Positions 23,541 through 35,305 of a DNA stretch of 64,000 nt are shown piece after piece; within the stretch, counting starts at the first letter, position 1, and the number at the start of each line of letters is the position of its first letter. The position numbers and the translations under genes are program-made. This stretch comes from Cyanoderma ruficeps (taxonomy: Eukaryota; Chordata; Aves; Passeriformes; Timaliidae). The notes beneath the pieces are model-generated. The model saw only the letters and a program-made list of their open reading frames with translations. It did no database searches and had not been told where the DNA came from. The stretch is taken from assembly GCA_008694505.1 (NCBI GenBank), contig VZDJ01007749.1, positions 2,241,564-2,305,563 on the forward strand. The letters are read 5' to 3'.

Positions 23541-25684
23541 CAAGAGCCAGGAGGAAGCATGGAAGGAATTGTAATTTGGAGAGCTCTGCTGGCAGCACAG
23601 ATTAGACCTCTGCTCTGGGCTGTGCCTAAGCAGTAGCTTTCCATCAGGGAGCAAAGCTTTCATGTAATACCTGCTTTAATTGAATTATGGATCTCTTGCT
23701 TGCCACACTCCCTGTTATAAAATCTGTGACCATGCTGGTATCACACACAAATATTGAAAGAAGGTTGTTTTGGTCAATATTCTGTAGCATTTATGGTTAC
23801 AAGTGGGGGCTTTATAGGTATAGCTCAAAAGAAGCTACTGGCTTTATTGACTTTTTCTTGCCTAAGTAAGGAAGTCTCTGTACAAGTTGTGCAGACTGGT
23901 TTTGAGGTTTTTTCTGCGTTGTGTAAATTTGACACTGAGACCTAGAGACCTGTATTCTGTGAGAACCTACCTTATTTGTCAGTAGACAACTCAGTTCTGT
24001 CATTTTCGCCACTAATGGGATTTTGTGACCTTGTTAATACAGCAATGTTACCCGTCATATCATAAGTAATGATGCTCCAAATAATAAAGAGAAGGTAAAA
24101 TGCCAGCTGAAAAAATGGTGCACAAAAAAAATTACACTAGTTTCTTTATATTCTTCTCCAGGAAAGAAAAAAAGCCTCCATTATCTTAAAAGAGTTATAT
24201 TACTTTAGAACCCTACTTAATGTGATGAAATGGTTAAAGCACTGCTCTTCTCTAGTACAATTTGACAAAAAAGCTCTTTAAAGATCTTTTTAGGGAAAGG
24301 AGAACATAAATATGGAGTGGATCTTTACAACATAGCAAAGCCCATCATTAGTTTGGGAGAATATTATGACACCAGATACCAAGAGGAAAATTTTTGTGAA
24401 TGGACTTTATGATGTATCACAGCTTTATTTCAGATGTTTATCTCCAAGTATTACATTGTTCAGTATATTTTGCCATCTTAATGATAAATATTTTTCTCAC
24501 TGCAGTAATACCAAGTAATTTTATATTTATATATTTTATATATGTAAAGCTGATATGCATAGAACATAGTTAGGAGTGATCTGATGACTTTATGTACTGA
24601 ATAAATTATGGGAGCTAGGTATAGGAAAATGAAGTGACAATCAAGTCCCCTGAGTCCCTGTCCAGTGCTACATTTACCAGACCACACTGCCTCTTGATTT
24701 ACGACTAAAATCTCCAAGGAAAGTTTATATTGCTGCCTGTCAGTAGGATATATGAAATGAGGTTGGAATTGCATTCATCACCAACCACTCCATGCTTGGC
24801 ACAGCAAATGAGGAAGTGAAGATCTGTGAATCTGAGCAGGATCATACAGAAAGAACTGAAAAGAAGGACTTGAAGATTCTTCTAATTATCACTCTCTTGT
24901 AACAAGCTAAGAGCGATGTCTCCAGAAAACAGCAGGCTAATTCAAAGGCAGGCGAAAGGGTGTCTGGGATTAGTGGCCTGTGGAGGAATGCCAGGGTCAA
25001 TGAGCAAGTCTCCACTGCTCAGTGGAGCATCACGGTGATCACTCAAGCTGGAGCTTCCCTGTGCTGACCCTGGGGGTGTCCCAGTGCGGTGTCACACTGA
25101 GGCCCCTCTCCGACCAAAGGGAGCACAGCAGCACTGATGTCTGGCAAAGATGATGTTGTGTTGTTTCCTGCACCCGTGAGCGTGTCAGAAAAAAACAATG
25201 CTGTAACCTCCAAGGTAGTAGTTGCTGTTGGGTTCCAAACCCATTGTGCTGCCAGAGCCTTTTTATGGCCCATGGAGGTGTTGGATGTCTTATCATAAAC
25301 AAAGGTGATGTACTGAGAATTTTTACATTGTTGGGCATCTTCAAAAGTGAGCAAGTTTGAATCCTAGTTAAATTCCTGCCTGGTGTGAAAATATCCTGCC
25401 CAATTTATTCACCTTGAGTTTTCTGCTGGGTATAGTACTTTGTGCTGTTTACACCTAATTAGCAGCAATTCGAGGAAGGATTAACTTTTGATAGCATTTA
25501 TTACTGTACCATCTTTTATATGTGCTGACCATCCTTATGTAGGAATTAATGTCAAACTATAATCCACTGATCAGTATCCATGAAACTCCTGGATAAGCAT
25601 TAAAAATAATAGCTGAACAAGTTACAGTCAGTGAGCTTTTGATGAATCCTTGTTATATTACATATTATTTGCCTTGAAGAGGAA
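23541..25684. other. Non-coding stretch, no gene recognised
   Basis: Unique sequence with an AT-only run of TTTATAT type at about 24519-24544. Two overlapping reverse frames of about 100 codons at 25039-25354 show no known domain. Confidence 0.6.
24519..24544. repeat. AT-rich simple repeat (TTTATAT type)
   Basis: About 26 bases consist only of T and A, with repeated ttatat units. This is ordinary low-complexity sequence. Confidence 0.7.
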
Positions 25685-25865
25685 GTAGTCTTTCAAGAAG
25701 TCCTGGAGCGCAATGCTTAGGGAGTCTGTGGAATCTCATCCTTGGAGATGTTCAGAACCCGATAGCTGTAGTTGGCTTTGCTGTGAGCAGGAGGGGTGGA
25801 ACCGATGATTTCCAGAGGTGAAAATTTATCAGGCATTCTACGACTCTGAGAGTATTCGAGATTTC
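25685..25865 (+). mobile_element. CR1 LINE fragment, 3' end
   Basis: Blocks appear in CR1 order: 'gtggaatctcatccttgg', then 'agatgttcagaaccc', then 'tttgctgtgagcagg', then 'gatgatttccagaggtg', and a tail reading 'attctacgactctgag'. The last corresponds to the ATTCTRTGA end repeats. Only the final 180 bases or so remain, with no coding part. The subfamily wording ('ccagaggt' near the end) matches the 1.3-kb copy better than the 4.4-kb copy. A short unmatched insertion separates the last two blocks. Confidence 0.85.
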
Positions 25866-28800
25866 ATCTTCCATGGAAAATGGCAGATGTGAAATAAAGA
25901 AACAAAAATTAGTTCAATATATTAACTGCTTCTCTGGGCAAGCCACAGCCCAATGAAATATTAAATTTATGTATGCATGTTGCGCAGCCCATGAAACAGG
26001 CTTGCCACTTAGCCTTTAAGTAAATGGGGTTGCTTTTGCTTGAATCTAATATTCTTAATTGCTTTGCTGAAACCCAAGAAAGAAAATAAGAAATCCTTTT
26101 TAGAAAACATACAAATTTTCCCCAAATTAAATATGTATGTTAAGCATTGCTTGAATATATATAAGTAAGCCTTAGACTAAATTTATGCAGAAGCTACTAT
26201 AACATTAGTAAAGTGGGGGGTTTTCACTAAGAAGAAAATTGAGGAAGAAAAATCTAGTCAGCCTTTTTCAGCTTTTACCAGCCTGAACTCCTGAGTTTCC
26301 ATTAACAAGATTTAAAAATTAGTCTTTATAGGCTGAGTCCTAATAAAATCTGGACTCTGTAAAGATTTTGTTGGGGGCAGTGTGGTGGGGGCTATGTGGA
26401 AAGGTGGTTATTTCTTTATCTTTTTTCTTAAATCAAAATAGTTAATGATAAACAACTTCTATTGTCAGCCATCCTTTGAGCCAGGGATTGGTGTCAAATA
26501 GGGTTGTTTAATGCACAGGGCCTGCCAAGTACACATCTTTCTTAGCAGACAGCTCTAATCCTTCATGGTCCACCAACTCTACCTTTATGAGTTCTTTTGA
26601 CTGGTAATTGAGAGAATAAATCTTTGAAGAACTTACATAAATGCAAAAAAGAAACCCCATTAAGATTCAAGCAGTAAAATGCCTACTGGCATCTTTTATA
26701 TGGTACCTTTTCAGTCCTTTGCCATTTCAATTCATTTTGCCAGACGAGGATTTGAGATTGGCATCCTGTTATGGATTTTGTTTTCTTATGCATTGTCATC
26801 TGCACCCTCTATATTTTAACTTTTAATACCAGCACAGTGAGTGAACTCTTCTGAGAGCCGGATTGTTCTGAAGCACTTTGCAGTACTAAAGACGCAGAGT
26901 AGGATAAAGAATTCAATGTGTTGAGGCACTTTATCCCCCCCCAACCCCTATTTCAGATATACAGATCAGACATTTTCAACTTTTCAGTCACCACAAGATC
27001 CTGGGCAAAAGGTGACCCAGCAAAGGGGCAATTGCAACTGAAAGCCCTTGAAGTTATATTGGCTGTTTTCAAAAACAAACATTTCCCTGAAGTCTGTAGT
27101 ACAGCTCAGCCCTTACAGGTTTGCTTATTTACCCTATAGGTAGGAAGAATTATTTCAACATGGCTTGTTAAGTTAAATGTGACCTCATACAGAGCATAAT
27201 AAAGGTTGAATTTGTAGACCTCTTGGCTTTGTGCTGCTTTAGTGATCAATTTAAAACTCCTCCTCCTTCATGTTTCTGCTATAAGAGGAAGACAAAGGCG
27301 AAAATAGAGACTGTTTAGTGGAGAAATGTAAGGGATTCATTAAAAAAATGGACCATCTGCATTGTTTATGTATTTGGGTAACAGTTCTAAACAGTACTGT
27401 AGCAATGCACCCACAATATTGTATATTTAAAAGGGTATATCAAAAGAGATACCCCACAGAGAGACAAAAATTGTGATTTCATAACAGACACGCTGCTCAT
27501 CCTGTAGGATGATGGCTGTAAAACTTGCACAAAGTGCATATTGGCTTTGCAAAGAGATAAGTTTCATTTTTACAGGCTAATTGACTCAGCCTTCTAATAT
27601 GCAAGGTTAGCTACAACTTCTATAGAAGCAGCTGTGTTTGTTTGTTTTGTACAGTCCATTGTGCATTGTCCTTAATATTGAATAGGTCATAACATCTTTG
27701 TCGGGGGGTGACATATGAGTAGAAGGCCTTGTTTTTATCTGCTGGTACTGTAGGTAGCATTGAACAAAATACAGATGCAGCCCCTGTGACAAGATTGTCA
27801 TGTTCCAAACCTAAGCTCCTTGAAAAAATAAAATAAAATTTCAAAGCTGAAACTTAAAAGGGGAAACATTTGTTCCTATTTCTCTGCATGAAAGTCCAGG
27901 TGTGAACCATGAGGAAAATTTTGTGATAAATACTTCTGTAATTAGATAAGCTACCACCAGCAATAATTCTTAAGCTCTTTTGTCAAAAATCCATGATGAG
28001 TTCATAGAACTTGGGCGTTCAGTGCTCAATAAATCAAAAGCCAGAAGAGAAAGTCCTGCCTTAAACTTTAATTCATAGAAAGCCATGATACCAAACCCAA
28101 TATGTCTTTCTATTGATACAGGGTGGGGAGAAGGGGGCACAGAAGGGTACTTTTATTTCTCTTTCTCATGGAATTTAACACCTGTGAATTTTCACATTTG
28201 TAGTCTCAAAGACCAAAAGTTTTTGTCAGGCCAAATTCAGCTTATGCAGCACTGGAGCCAATACTGCAGTGCTGCCACATCCATACCTGCTGCTCTGCAG
28301 GGAGAGGGAGAGCATCAGGAGGTGTCTGCCGGATGTGACCTGGCTGTCAGGCTGATATGGCGTGTCCTCTCTCATGGACAAAAGCTGCAGCCAGCAGGGA
28401 TTGGGTGAGATAGAACTTGCTTTAAGGAGAGGGCTGTCCCAAATCCTAAATATTACAAAAACAAGATGACAGCCAAAGCCTTTGTTCAATCCTCTGTGTT
28501 AGCAGCTTTCATTCTGAATGACTGTTATTTGACCATATTTGACTTACTTAAAATGTTTTATTCTTTCTCACATTGGAGTACTGTTCTACTCCCTGCCTCA
28601 TAATTTTTCTGTGTAATATCAGGTGTTTAAAAGCTTCCACTAAGGAAAAATCACACAAGTTCTGGGGTATAACCCATCTGTATAATGCTTTATCTCCCCA
28701 CACTGACAGTAGTCATAGTGACCCTTCTTCTTCCTGTAGTCTTAACTCACCTTCAGTGCTTCGTAGAGCAGCTCTGAATCCAAAATTGACCCACAGACCC

Positions 28801-30223
28801 TACCAAAAACCTCACACATGTCAATGAAGCCTACTTACTTCTGTCCATACCAAGAACTTGCAGACAATAAGGACACCATGAGATGATGTTAATCAGAAAA
28901 CTGTGGCAGCATTCCTAACGGGAGCTGTAGTGGGCTCTTGAAGACCTTTATGTCTAGCTTCCCAGTGCTCTATGAAAACTTGCCTGAAGATGATCTTTGT
29001 AGAAAGCCTCAGTTTTAGCTATATTTAACATTATGATTAGACTATTTTTTAAATAATTCATATTATTTTTTCACTTTGCTTAATCTCTGTGTCTGCCCTG
29101 ATTTCATGTTCCTGTCACCTTTCACTTTTTTCTTCCCCTTCAGCCTGATTGTTTCCTTGTTTTTCTGTCTCAAGCACTACTCCTCTTCCCTACCATTCCT
29201 ATTTCCCCTGGAAATGTCGTGCAGCTGCACTATTTTTTCCATCTCCATTAGCCATAATGTACTGCCTTACTGTCTGCCAAGCTGAGCATTCCCATGTGCT
29301 GTCTAGATGTGACATGGGTGATGCCAGTTCTTGTTTCCTTAACTTGAAGCAGCATTCCCTAACAGAGGAAGCTGTAATAGCTCTTCCATTTTGTAATAAA
29401 TTCTTTTTTAATAAGGGTGATTATGCTGGTAAGCTTTGTTCTGCACAGAAATATATGCACAGTTAACACAATACATTTCAGATAAATCTTCAGATTGTCA
29501 TTAGAGACATGACAGCCTCACAGTGATTGTTCCTACTGTCCCTAAACAGGGACTGAGAAGATCATCAGCTTTTTAAGAAATTCTTTTCTACTGCAGGGCA
29601 ATATTCCTCAGATTGCTGTGTATTTAAAATTTATAAGTTTTGTATTAGAAGTTAAATTATAGATAAGTGCAGCAACATCAGTATTGCATTCATTTCTGCG
29701 TATATCTAAAATAAATGGTGGTAAATGCTTTTAAGGGCTTTGCCATTTAAGGTGTAAGGGTAAAACTAATCAGAGTAAACTTGAATTTCAACATTCTTTC
29801 AGCCCACCTTCTTAAACCCTTTAATCTGACCATACTGGCCAGGTTTGCACTGTGGCTTGCTTAGAATTTGGTAATTTGGGTGATTCTGGGATGGAATGGA
29901 GGAAAAGGCCGGTTAGGTCTTTGGGTAGCACTCATGACCATAGCCCACTCAAGAGGTGGTGGTGGCTGGAGTGAAGCTCCCCCCTGGATTTATCTGGGCA
30001 GAGGAGCAGTTATCTGTGAGGGCTGGAAATCCAGGCTGCATCTGCTCTTCCCTGCTGCACACAGTCTGTCACAGGGACCCCACCTGACCCCCAGCCTAAT
30101 TCAGCTTAGAATTAATGTCCCCCATGCTGTCCCAGGAGCACTTGGGGCACTGTAGCTTCAGGCACATCCTCATTTGCACAGGCATCACCACAGTCATTAT
30201 ACTTGGGCAACCTGTTGAGCTTT

Positions 30224-30245
30224 CTTTAATTTAATTTAATTTTTA
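30224..30245. repeat. (TTTAA)n simple repeat
   Basis: About four copies of a TTTAA pentamer. It is short and unremarkable. Confidence 0.8.
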
Positions 30246-32324
30246 ATAGGGCTTGACATATTTCCAAAGTGTAATCAATCCAGTGACATCTGCTTGAGTC
30301 CTGGCTCCACAGGTCCTGTCTAGCTCTAGGTCTTATTCCCAACCTTCATTTAGCTAACTAATATGCATATTTAATGATGTGCACACAGTTTCCTGATCTT
30401 GGAATGTGGTATCATGTCTGGCTGGAGTGATTTCAAATCATTATTGTCTTGTTTCTGTCTTGGGTAAGGTCCAAGACTCTCTGCTGCTGCCTCTTAGCTT
30501 TCCACTGTCCCTAAACTCTGAACAAAGCCATTAATATTTTTATTTACAAGTGCAAATGAAACATTTCTAGGAGAAATAAAATAACAGATTAAAGCCGTCA
30601 TAGTCTATAACCTTCTCCATGTCAGGTACATATTTTCCCTTTCCTTTAAGATCACTAATTATGCTGACTGGAAGGTGAGAATGGATTTTGTCTTCTCGTT
30701 AACGGGTTTTTTTGTCTCTTTCACATTAAATCAGACATTAGATCCAACAGCTATATATTAAGTGTTGTGAGGAATTTTCCAGACCCCTATTCCCTCATCC
30801 CCTGGTATTTGCTATAACAGCTAAGTCCATAGGAACAATTTCCCTGAAGTGCATGTAACAATACTGACAGACACTGCCTGCTTTGTTTGCTGACAATTTA
30901 CTTTATTCTTTAATAATGATTTCATTTAAAACCTTAATGAAAATAATGGAGGAGATAAAACTTTAAGTTATAGTTAAAGTGTTCCTGTACTATAATTAGC
31001 ATTGACCTTACCAATTAACTGTAATAAGTATTAAAAATTTATGTATTTTAATTGTACATTTAATAAGTGAAGAATAGGGCTTGTCTTATAAACATACAAA
31101 GATTTGTTTAGTTATTGGATTAAGCCCTTAATTTTGTGGAATTCAATTACAAGCATGGGGAGAGAGACTATATTATGAAAAAAAATTACAAAATTACAAA
31201 TACTATTTCTTAACCATTTTCCTTTTAATAATGAAAATTTCAATCATAAAAATATTTGTCAACTCAAAACTTTTATTTATCCCATTCCATTAAAAGCATA
31301 TGGAGGAGTTGTATACCTTCCAGGTGATGTGCTTAGCTAAACTATTTGAATTCTCTCTGGCATTCAGCATAAACCCATTACAGGTAACTGAAAATAGTTA
31401 ATTTTGATGCTCTTGATGCAGGCTGAGCACGAGGTGTGAATAATGTTTTGTATCAGAAACTCCATTTTTCTTTGGAAAAATGAGCCCATTCCCTTTTTGG
31501 TATTCCCAAATCTCACAGCCCATTCAATACACTCATAAGAAGGAAGTGTTACTGTGGAACACCAGTCAACCTTTAGGCAAGAATCACTGTACACTCAGCT
31601 TGATGGTAATCTGAGCCATGATCCTTTTCCAAAGGGAGAAGGCTGTTTCTATACATTTAGGAAAACCTTTGCATTTGAGATGCACTTCTGGAAACCAGTG
31701 TTCTCCCTCCTCCTTGCAGCTGCAAGTGCCAGATGAGAATGGCATCCATCCTCTCTGTCTTGGACCTTTTGCATTTCTCGTGGGGCTGCTGAGAGGCTGT
31801 GGCACCCTTGTCACTATGTGCTCCCAAAATACAGCAACAAGCAGCATTGGGACTGCATGATGGCAATGTTCGCTAGGAGGGAACCCAAGAAGGCAGTAAG
31901 CTGAAGCAGCTTTTTTAAAAGAAGGGTAGAATTGATATGTGAGACTTGTTCCTTTTCAATTTCATGTTGCCTGCCAGTCTGCCTAAAGGGAAAAACAGAC
32001 TGTGGCTGTGCTTCCAATTAGCAATTCCCACAGCAATTTTTGACCTGACATAAATAACGTGGCACAATATGCAATCCGTGTCAGGCAACTTCATTTACAA
32101 ACTGATTCTAGGATACTGAATAATGATTCATGATCAGGACACTGGGGGAAATCTCTGTCAAATGCAAAATGGCAAGTCTGAGGGAATGAAGGTGGCGAGT
32201 TTGGAGCATGAAACATCTGGAAAAACACAGAGGAAACCTTTGCCATGGTGACATCAGTAGGAATTCTGCCCTTGGTTTCCATGGGACCAGGGTTTTACTC
32301 TGAATTTTACAGGCAAGCGATAGA

Positions 32325-32350
32325 AATAATAATAATAGTAATCATCATCA
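32325..32350. repeat. (AAT)n / (ATC)n microsatellite
   Basis: Four AAT units run into three ATC units. It is short and probably polymorphic. Confidence 0.8.
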
Positions 32351-33666
32351 GAGAATTCATTCATGGAAAAGGGAATTTGGCTTTTTCCTAGACCAGAAGA
32401 CACACATTGTGTCTTCTCTCTAAATCTGTACTTAGATGGGCCAAAAGAACCCTGCCAAAATGATGTTGTGAAAGCAAGCCAAGCACAGCTCCAGCAAGGG
32501 CAGCAGGGTGTCACTCCTGCCTAATGGGTGTCTCTGCACATGGCAGTGAGACAGATGCAGCAGAAGTGTGCCTGTGTGAGTTAAGGGCTCGCAGGTAAGG
32601 ATTTCCGTGGCACTGGGGTAGCTTTCCAGGGCATCCTGGGTTAGTCTCAGCAGCCATGCCAAGTGCAGGATGAAAGTGGGCTTGCCATAAAAAGCTCTGT
32701 GAATTGTGTTGGAATATTTCAGTCTTTGGGGTAGATGCTGGGTTCCATGGGGGTTAGAAACTGCCAAGAGGGCCAGATTAGTTATGTCCAGAGAGCCCAG
32801 GTAATATGATGCCTAAGAGCAGCTGTAACATCTCTAGGGACTGCATCCTTCCCAGGAGAAGTTTGAGCTTAGGAATCCACTGGAAAATTTATCCTTCTGG
32901 AAGACTCCCTGGTTCCAGAGGGGTTATCTTCCACATCTCTCCAACTTTAAACCAAAGCCAATGCTGTCCTGACCCGCCTGCTGGCTAGCAATGCAGTTGC
33001 TTTTGTCTGATGGAGCAAAAACCATTTTAGTGTCGGACTTCCTGCCCTTTCATTATCAGGGTCTTCTATGATTGCAGAGCATTCTTTATTTCACCTGGAG
33101 CAGAGGCACACAACTCCCAAGTCATTGTTCTGTGGCTGTGGCCAGCCCAAAAGACAGGCCTGCTGCACAGCACACAGTGCAGTCCTGCCATCCCTGCTGT
33201 TTAGGGAATCTCTTGAAGGCATTTTCTCCAGTGCTTGGTGGTGGTCACTTTCCCACCTGGTGTGTGGAAAGGTATGCACTATTCCCACATCTGGGCTTTG
33301 GAAAATACTTCCAAACCAGTTTAAGTGGACACAGTTTCTTGATTTCTGTCACCCTCACTGTTGGCCTTGATTTCACCTGTACTCGCAGGAAATAAAAGCC
33401 TCTTTCATGAAAAGCCTCCAAACTCCCCCCCTCCTGCCCATAGGTGCAGTGACCCTCACGAGTGTGTTTAGTGGACTTCTCATCTGACACACTCAGGAAC
33501 CATAATGTACTTAACCCTCCTGGGGTTAAGATGTGAGGGATGAGTATTTTTCATCCTTCCTAGCATCTGGGGCCTAATCATCCCAGGGAAATCCATTGTT
33601 TCTTTTGCCTCTTGCAGCCTCTAGCTTCAACTGGACAATTGTGCAGTGCCACTTTGAAATTCGAGG

Positions 33667-33685
33667 GCCATTGAAATTCAATGGC
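33667..33685. repeat. 19-base interrupted palindrome
   Basis: Nine-base arms, gccattgaa and ttcaatggc, flank one central A. A partial copy of the same word, ttgaaattc, lies just upstream. This may be chance. Confidence 0.8.
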
Positions 33686-34110
33686 TCCCAAAGTGTTACA
33701 GACACAGCCTGAAAAGACAAAAGGTGAGGGGGAGCCTCCGGAACCAGCGTGGTTTGGTAATCCTTATAAAATTAGGTTGGATATTAAGACTCTTTTATCA
33801 CAGGGTTTCTCCACTGCTAAATCAATCCCCTCAATAACAATAGATCCTTGTCATACTCCTTGGGATATTTTTATTATTTAGGTTGGGAGCTGTGCAATGA
33901 CTTCTCTAAGGATTTAAAAGACAATTGGCATTTTGCCCAATAACTAGATAATATCTTGCAAGGTGGAAAAACACATGCAGGGGATTGAAATGAGGAAAAG
34001 GGTGGCAATCTGCACTGTGCATTTGCTTTCTGCTGACAGGTTGGAAATCTACCTTTGCACCTAAGCCATTATAACTTTTGCCTTGTTCTGAAAAGGAGGG
34101 GCTATCCCTC

Positions 34111-34157
34111 TTTTTTTGTTTGTTTGTTTTGGGGGTTTTTTGTTGTTGGTTTTTTGA
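34111..34157 (+). repeat. T/G-rich low-complexity tract
   Basis: This plus-strand run consists of T with interspersed G, including GTTT repeats and one run of five G. It is one of six such tracts on this strand. Confidence 0.8.
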
Positions 34158-34745
34158 GTTCCCTTGTGCTGACTGTATGATAGTGGGAAGATGGCAGAAG
34201 AGACAGAAAGATTTTTTTTTTCTGTGACAAGGTTTGTCTATAAAGAATTAGGAAAGCAGTTGATGATAGCTGCTGATCTATATCAGTGTATAGTTACAAA
34301 ATACTTCTTTTGGAGGCACTGTAGTATGTTATAAACTAATCTTCATCTACTTGCTTGTATTTTACAGAGTGATGGCCTCACCTTTTTCCCACATCACCTT
34401 TCCTAGAGGTTTAAAAATTAAGAACCCTCAAAAAGACACCTTTATAATTTTTTGCCAGTTATTAATTCCCACCTTGAACTACCACATATGAAGTGGTGCT
34501 CTCCCTTGCTTCTCCAAAGCACAAGAGGGACTGGCTGGGCAAGTGGAATTGGGCCCTGCATCTTTCAGGGGCAGTGCCCACCCTTGGTTCTTTCCTCACA
34601 GGTGATTACATAAAGGAGAGCTTGGAGCAGGTCTTCTTGATGTAATGGGAACTCTTGAGGGTGCAGAAGGGCTGGAATGGAGACCTAAGCTGCTAGAGAC
34701 TGGGCTTTGGAGGTCTGCAGGTAGGGCGAGGGCATCAGATGGGCA
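34158..34745. other. Non-coding stretch before the CR1 copy
   Basis: The part nearest 34745 may still belong to the CR1 element, because open coding frames run on from about 34645, but I could not match it to known CR1 blocks. The rest is unremarkable. Confidence 0.45.
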
Positions 34746-35080
34746 GTGCCAGGATATGGGTGGCTTCTTGCAGGGAAAAAAAAGAGTCTTTTCAAATATA
34801 TTAATGGCAATAGGCATCACAAAAATAACATCAGCCCATTACAGGATACAGATGGTCACCTCACAAACAGGGACAGGGAGAAGGCAGAGGTTTTTAATGC
34901 ATTCTTTGCCTCTGTCTTCGACACGGCTGAGGACCCTGTCTCAGTGCTCTGAGGTGGAGGACCGTGACTGCAAGAATGATCACCTCCCAGTCAACCCTGA
35001 AATTGTGCAGGGTCTGCTGCTCCACCTGGATCCTCACAAATCTATGGGGCCTGATGGCACCCATCCAAGAACCTTCACTG
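34746..35080 (+). pseudogene. CR1 ORF2 remnant (linker and start of reverse transcriptase)
   Basis: The first frame (34746-34952) reads a run with LFKYINGN, then NISPL, DGHLTNRDREKAEVFNAFF and ASVFDT before a stop at 34950-34952. This is the conserved CR1 stretch just before the reverse-transcriptase domain. Coding then continues in another frame (that of 34645-35277) through QGLLLHLDPHKSMGPDGTHP, which is the start of the reverse transcriptase. A frameshift therefore lies between about 34925 and 34955. Catalytic motifs such as the YxDD box are absent because the centre of the domain is deleted, so the element cannot move itself. In a full element ORF2 supplies endonuclease and reverse transcriptase for target-primed insertion. 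Confidence 0.85.
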
Positions 35081-35114
35081 ATGAGTGTTCTTGGATGAAT
35101 CCCATCAGGCCCCA
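35045..35114. repeat. Inverted duplication at CR1 deletion junction
   Basis: The arm at 35045-35072 begins tggggcctgatgg and encodes MGPDGTHPR on the plus strand. The arm at 35087-35114 is its reverse complement at 25 of 28 positions and encodes MGPDGIHPRTL on the minus strand. A 14-base spacer separates them. The three mismatches sit in the middle of the arm, where the inverted copy looks closer to the usual CR1 sequence. Confidence 0.95.
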
Positions 35115-35305
35115 AGAGCTGCTGGTGTCATCTCAGTCTACAACTTCCTTGAGGGGAAGAGGAGGGGCAGGCCCTGATCTCTTCTTTCTGGTGACCAGTG
35201 ACAGGACCCGAGGAAATGGCCCAGAGTTGTGTCAGGGGAGGCTTAGGTTGGATGTCACAGCAAGGTTCTTCACCTAGAGGGTGGTTGGACACCGGAACAG
35301 TAAGA

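Larger units (their letters stand above)
25866..34110. other. Non-coding stretch, no gene recognised
   Basis: Over eight kilobases of AT-rich, mostly unique sequence. It contains small simple repeats at 30224-30245 and 32325-32350 and a 19-base odd palindrome at 33667-33685. A very AT-rich block at 30880-31300 has several homeodomain-type TAAT words and is discussed as a finding. All frames are under 115 codons, overlap on both strands and match nothing I know. Confidence 0.6.
34746..35305 (+). mobile_element. CR1 LINE, internally deleted, with fold-back junction
   Basis: This is the best-preserved CR1 in the window. It starts in the ORF2 region that links endonuclease and reverse transcriptase and runs into the first reverse-transcriptase motif, ending that part near 35072. 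It then jumps to the 3' region from about 35127 ('gtctacaacttccttgagg', 'ggaagaggaggggcagg', 'tgaccagtgacaggaccc', 'gttcttcaccta'). It stops near 'ggttggacaccggaacag' before the usual 3' end. The whole centre of the reverse transcriptase is missing. At the junction lies a 28-base inverted duplication of the reverse-transcriptase motif, listed separately. Confidence 0.9.

Noticed and set aside
23142..23636. A 164-codon forward reading frame
   Set aside because: It runs through the GC-rich patch, where stop codons are rare in several frames on both strands. The translation has no recognisable domain, and its composition changes abruptly at the patch.
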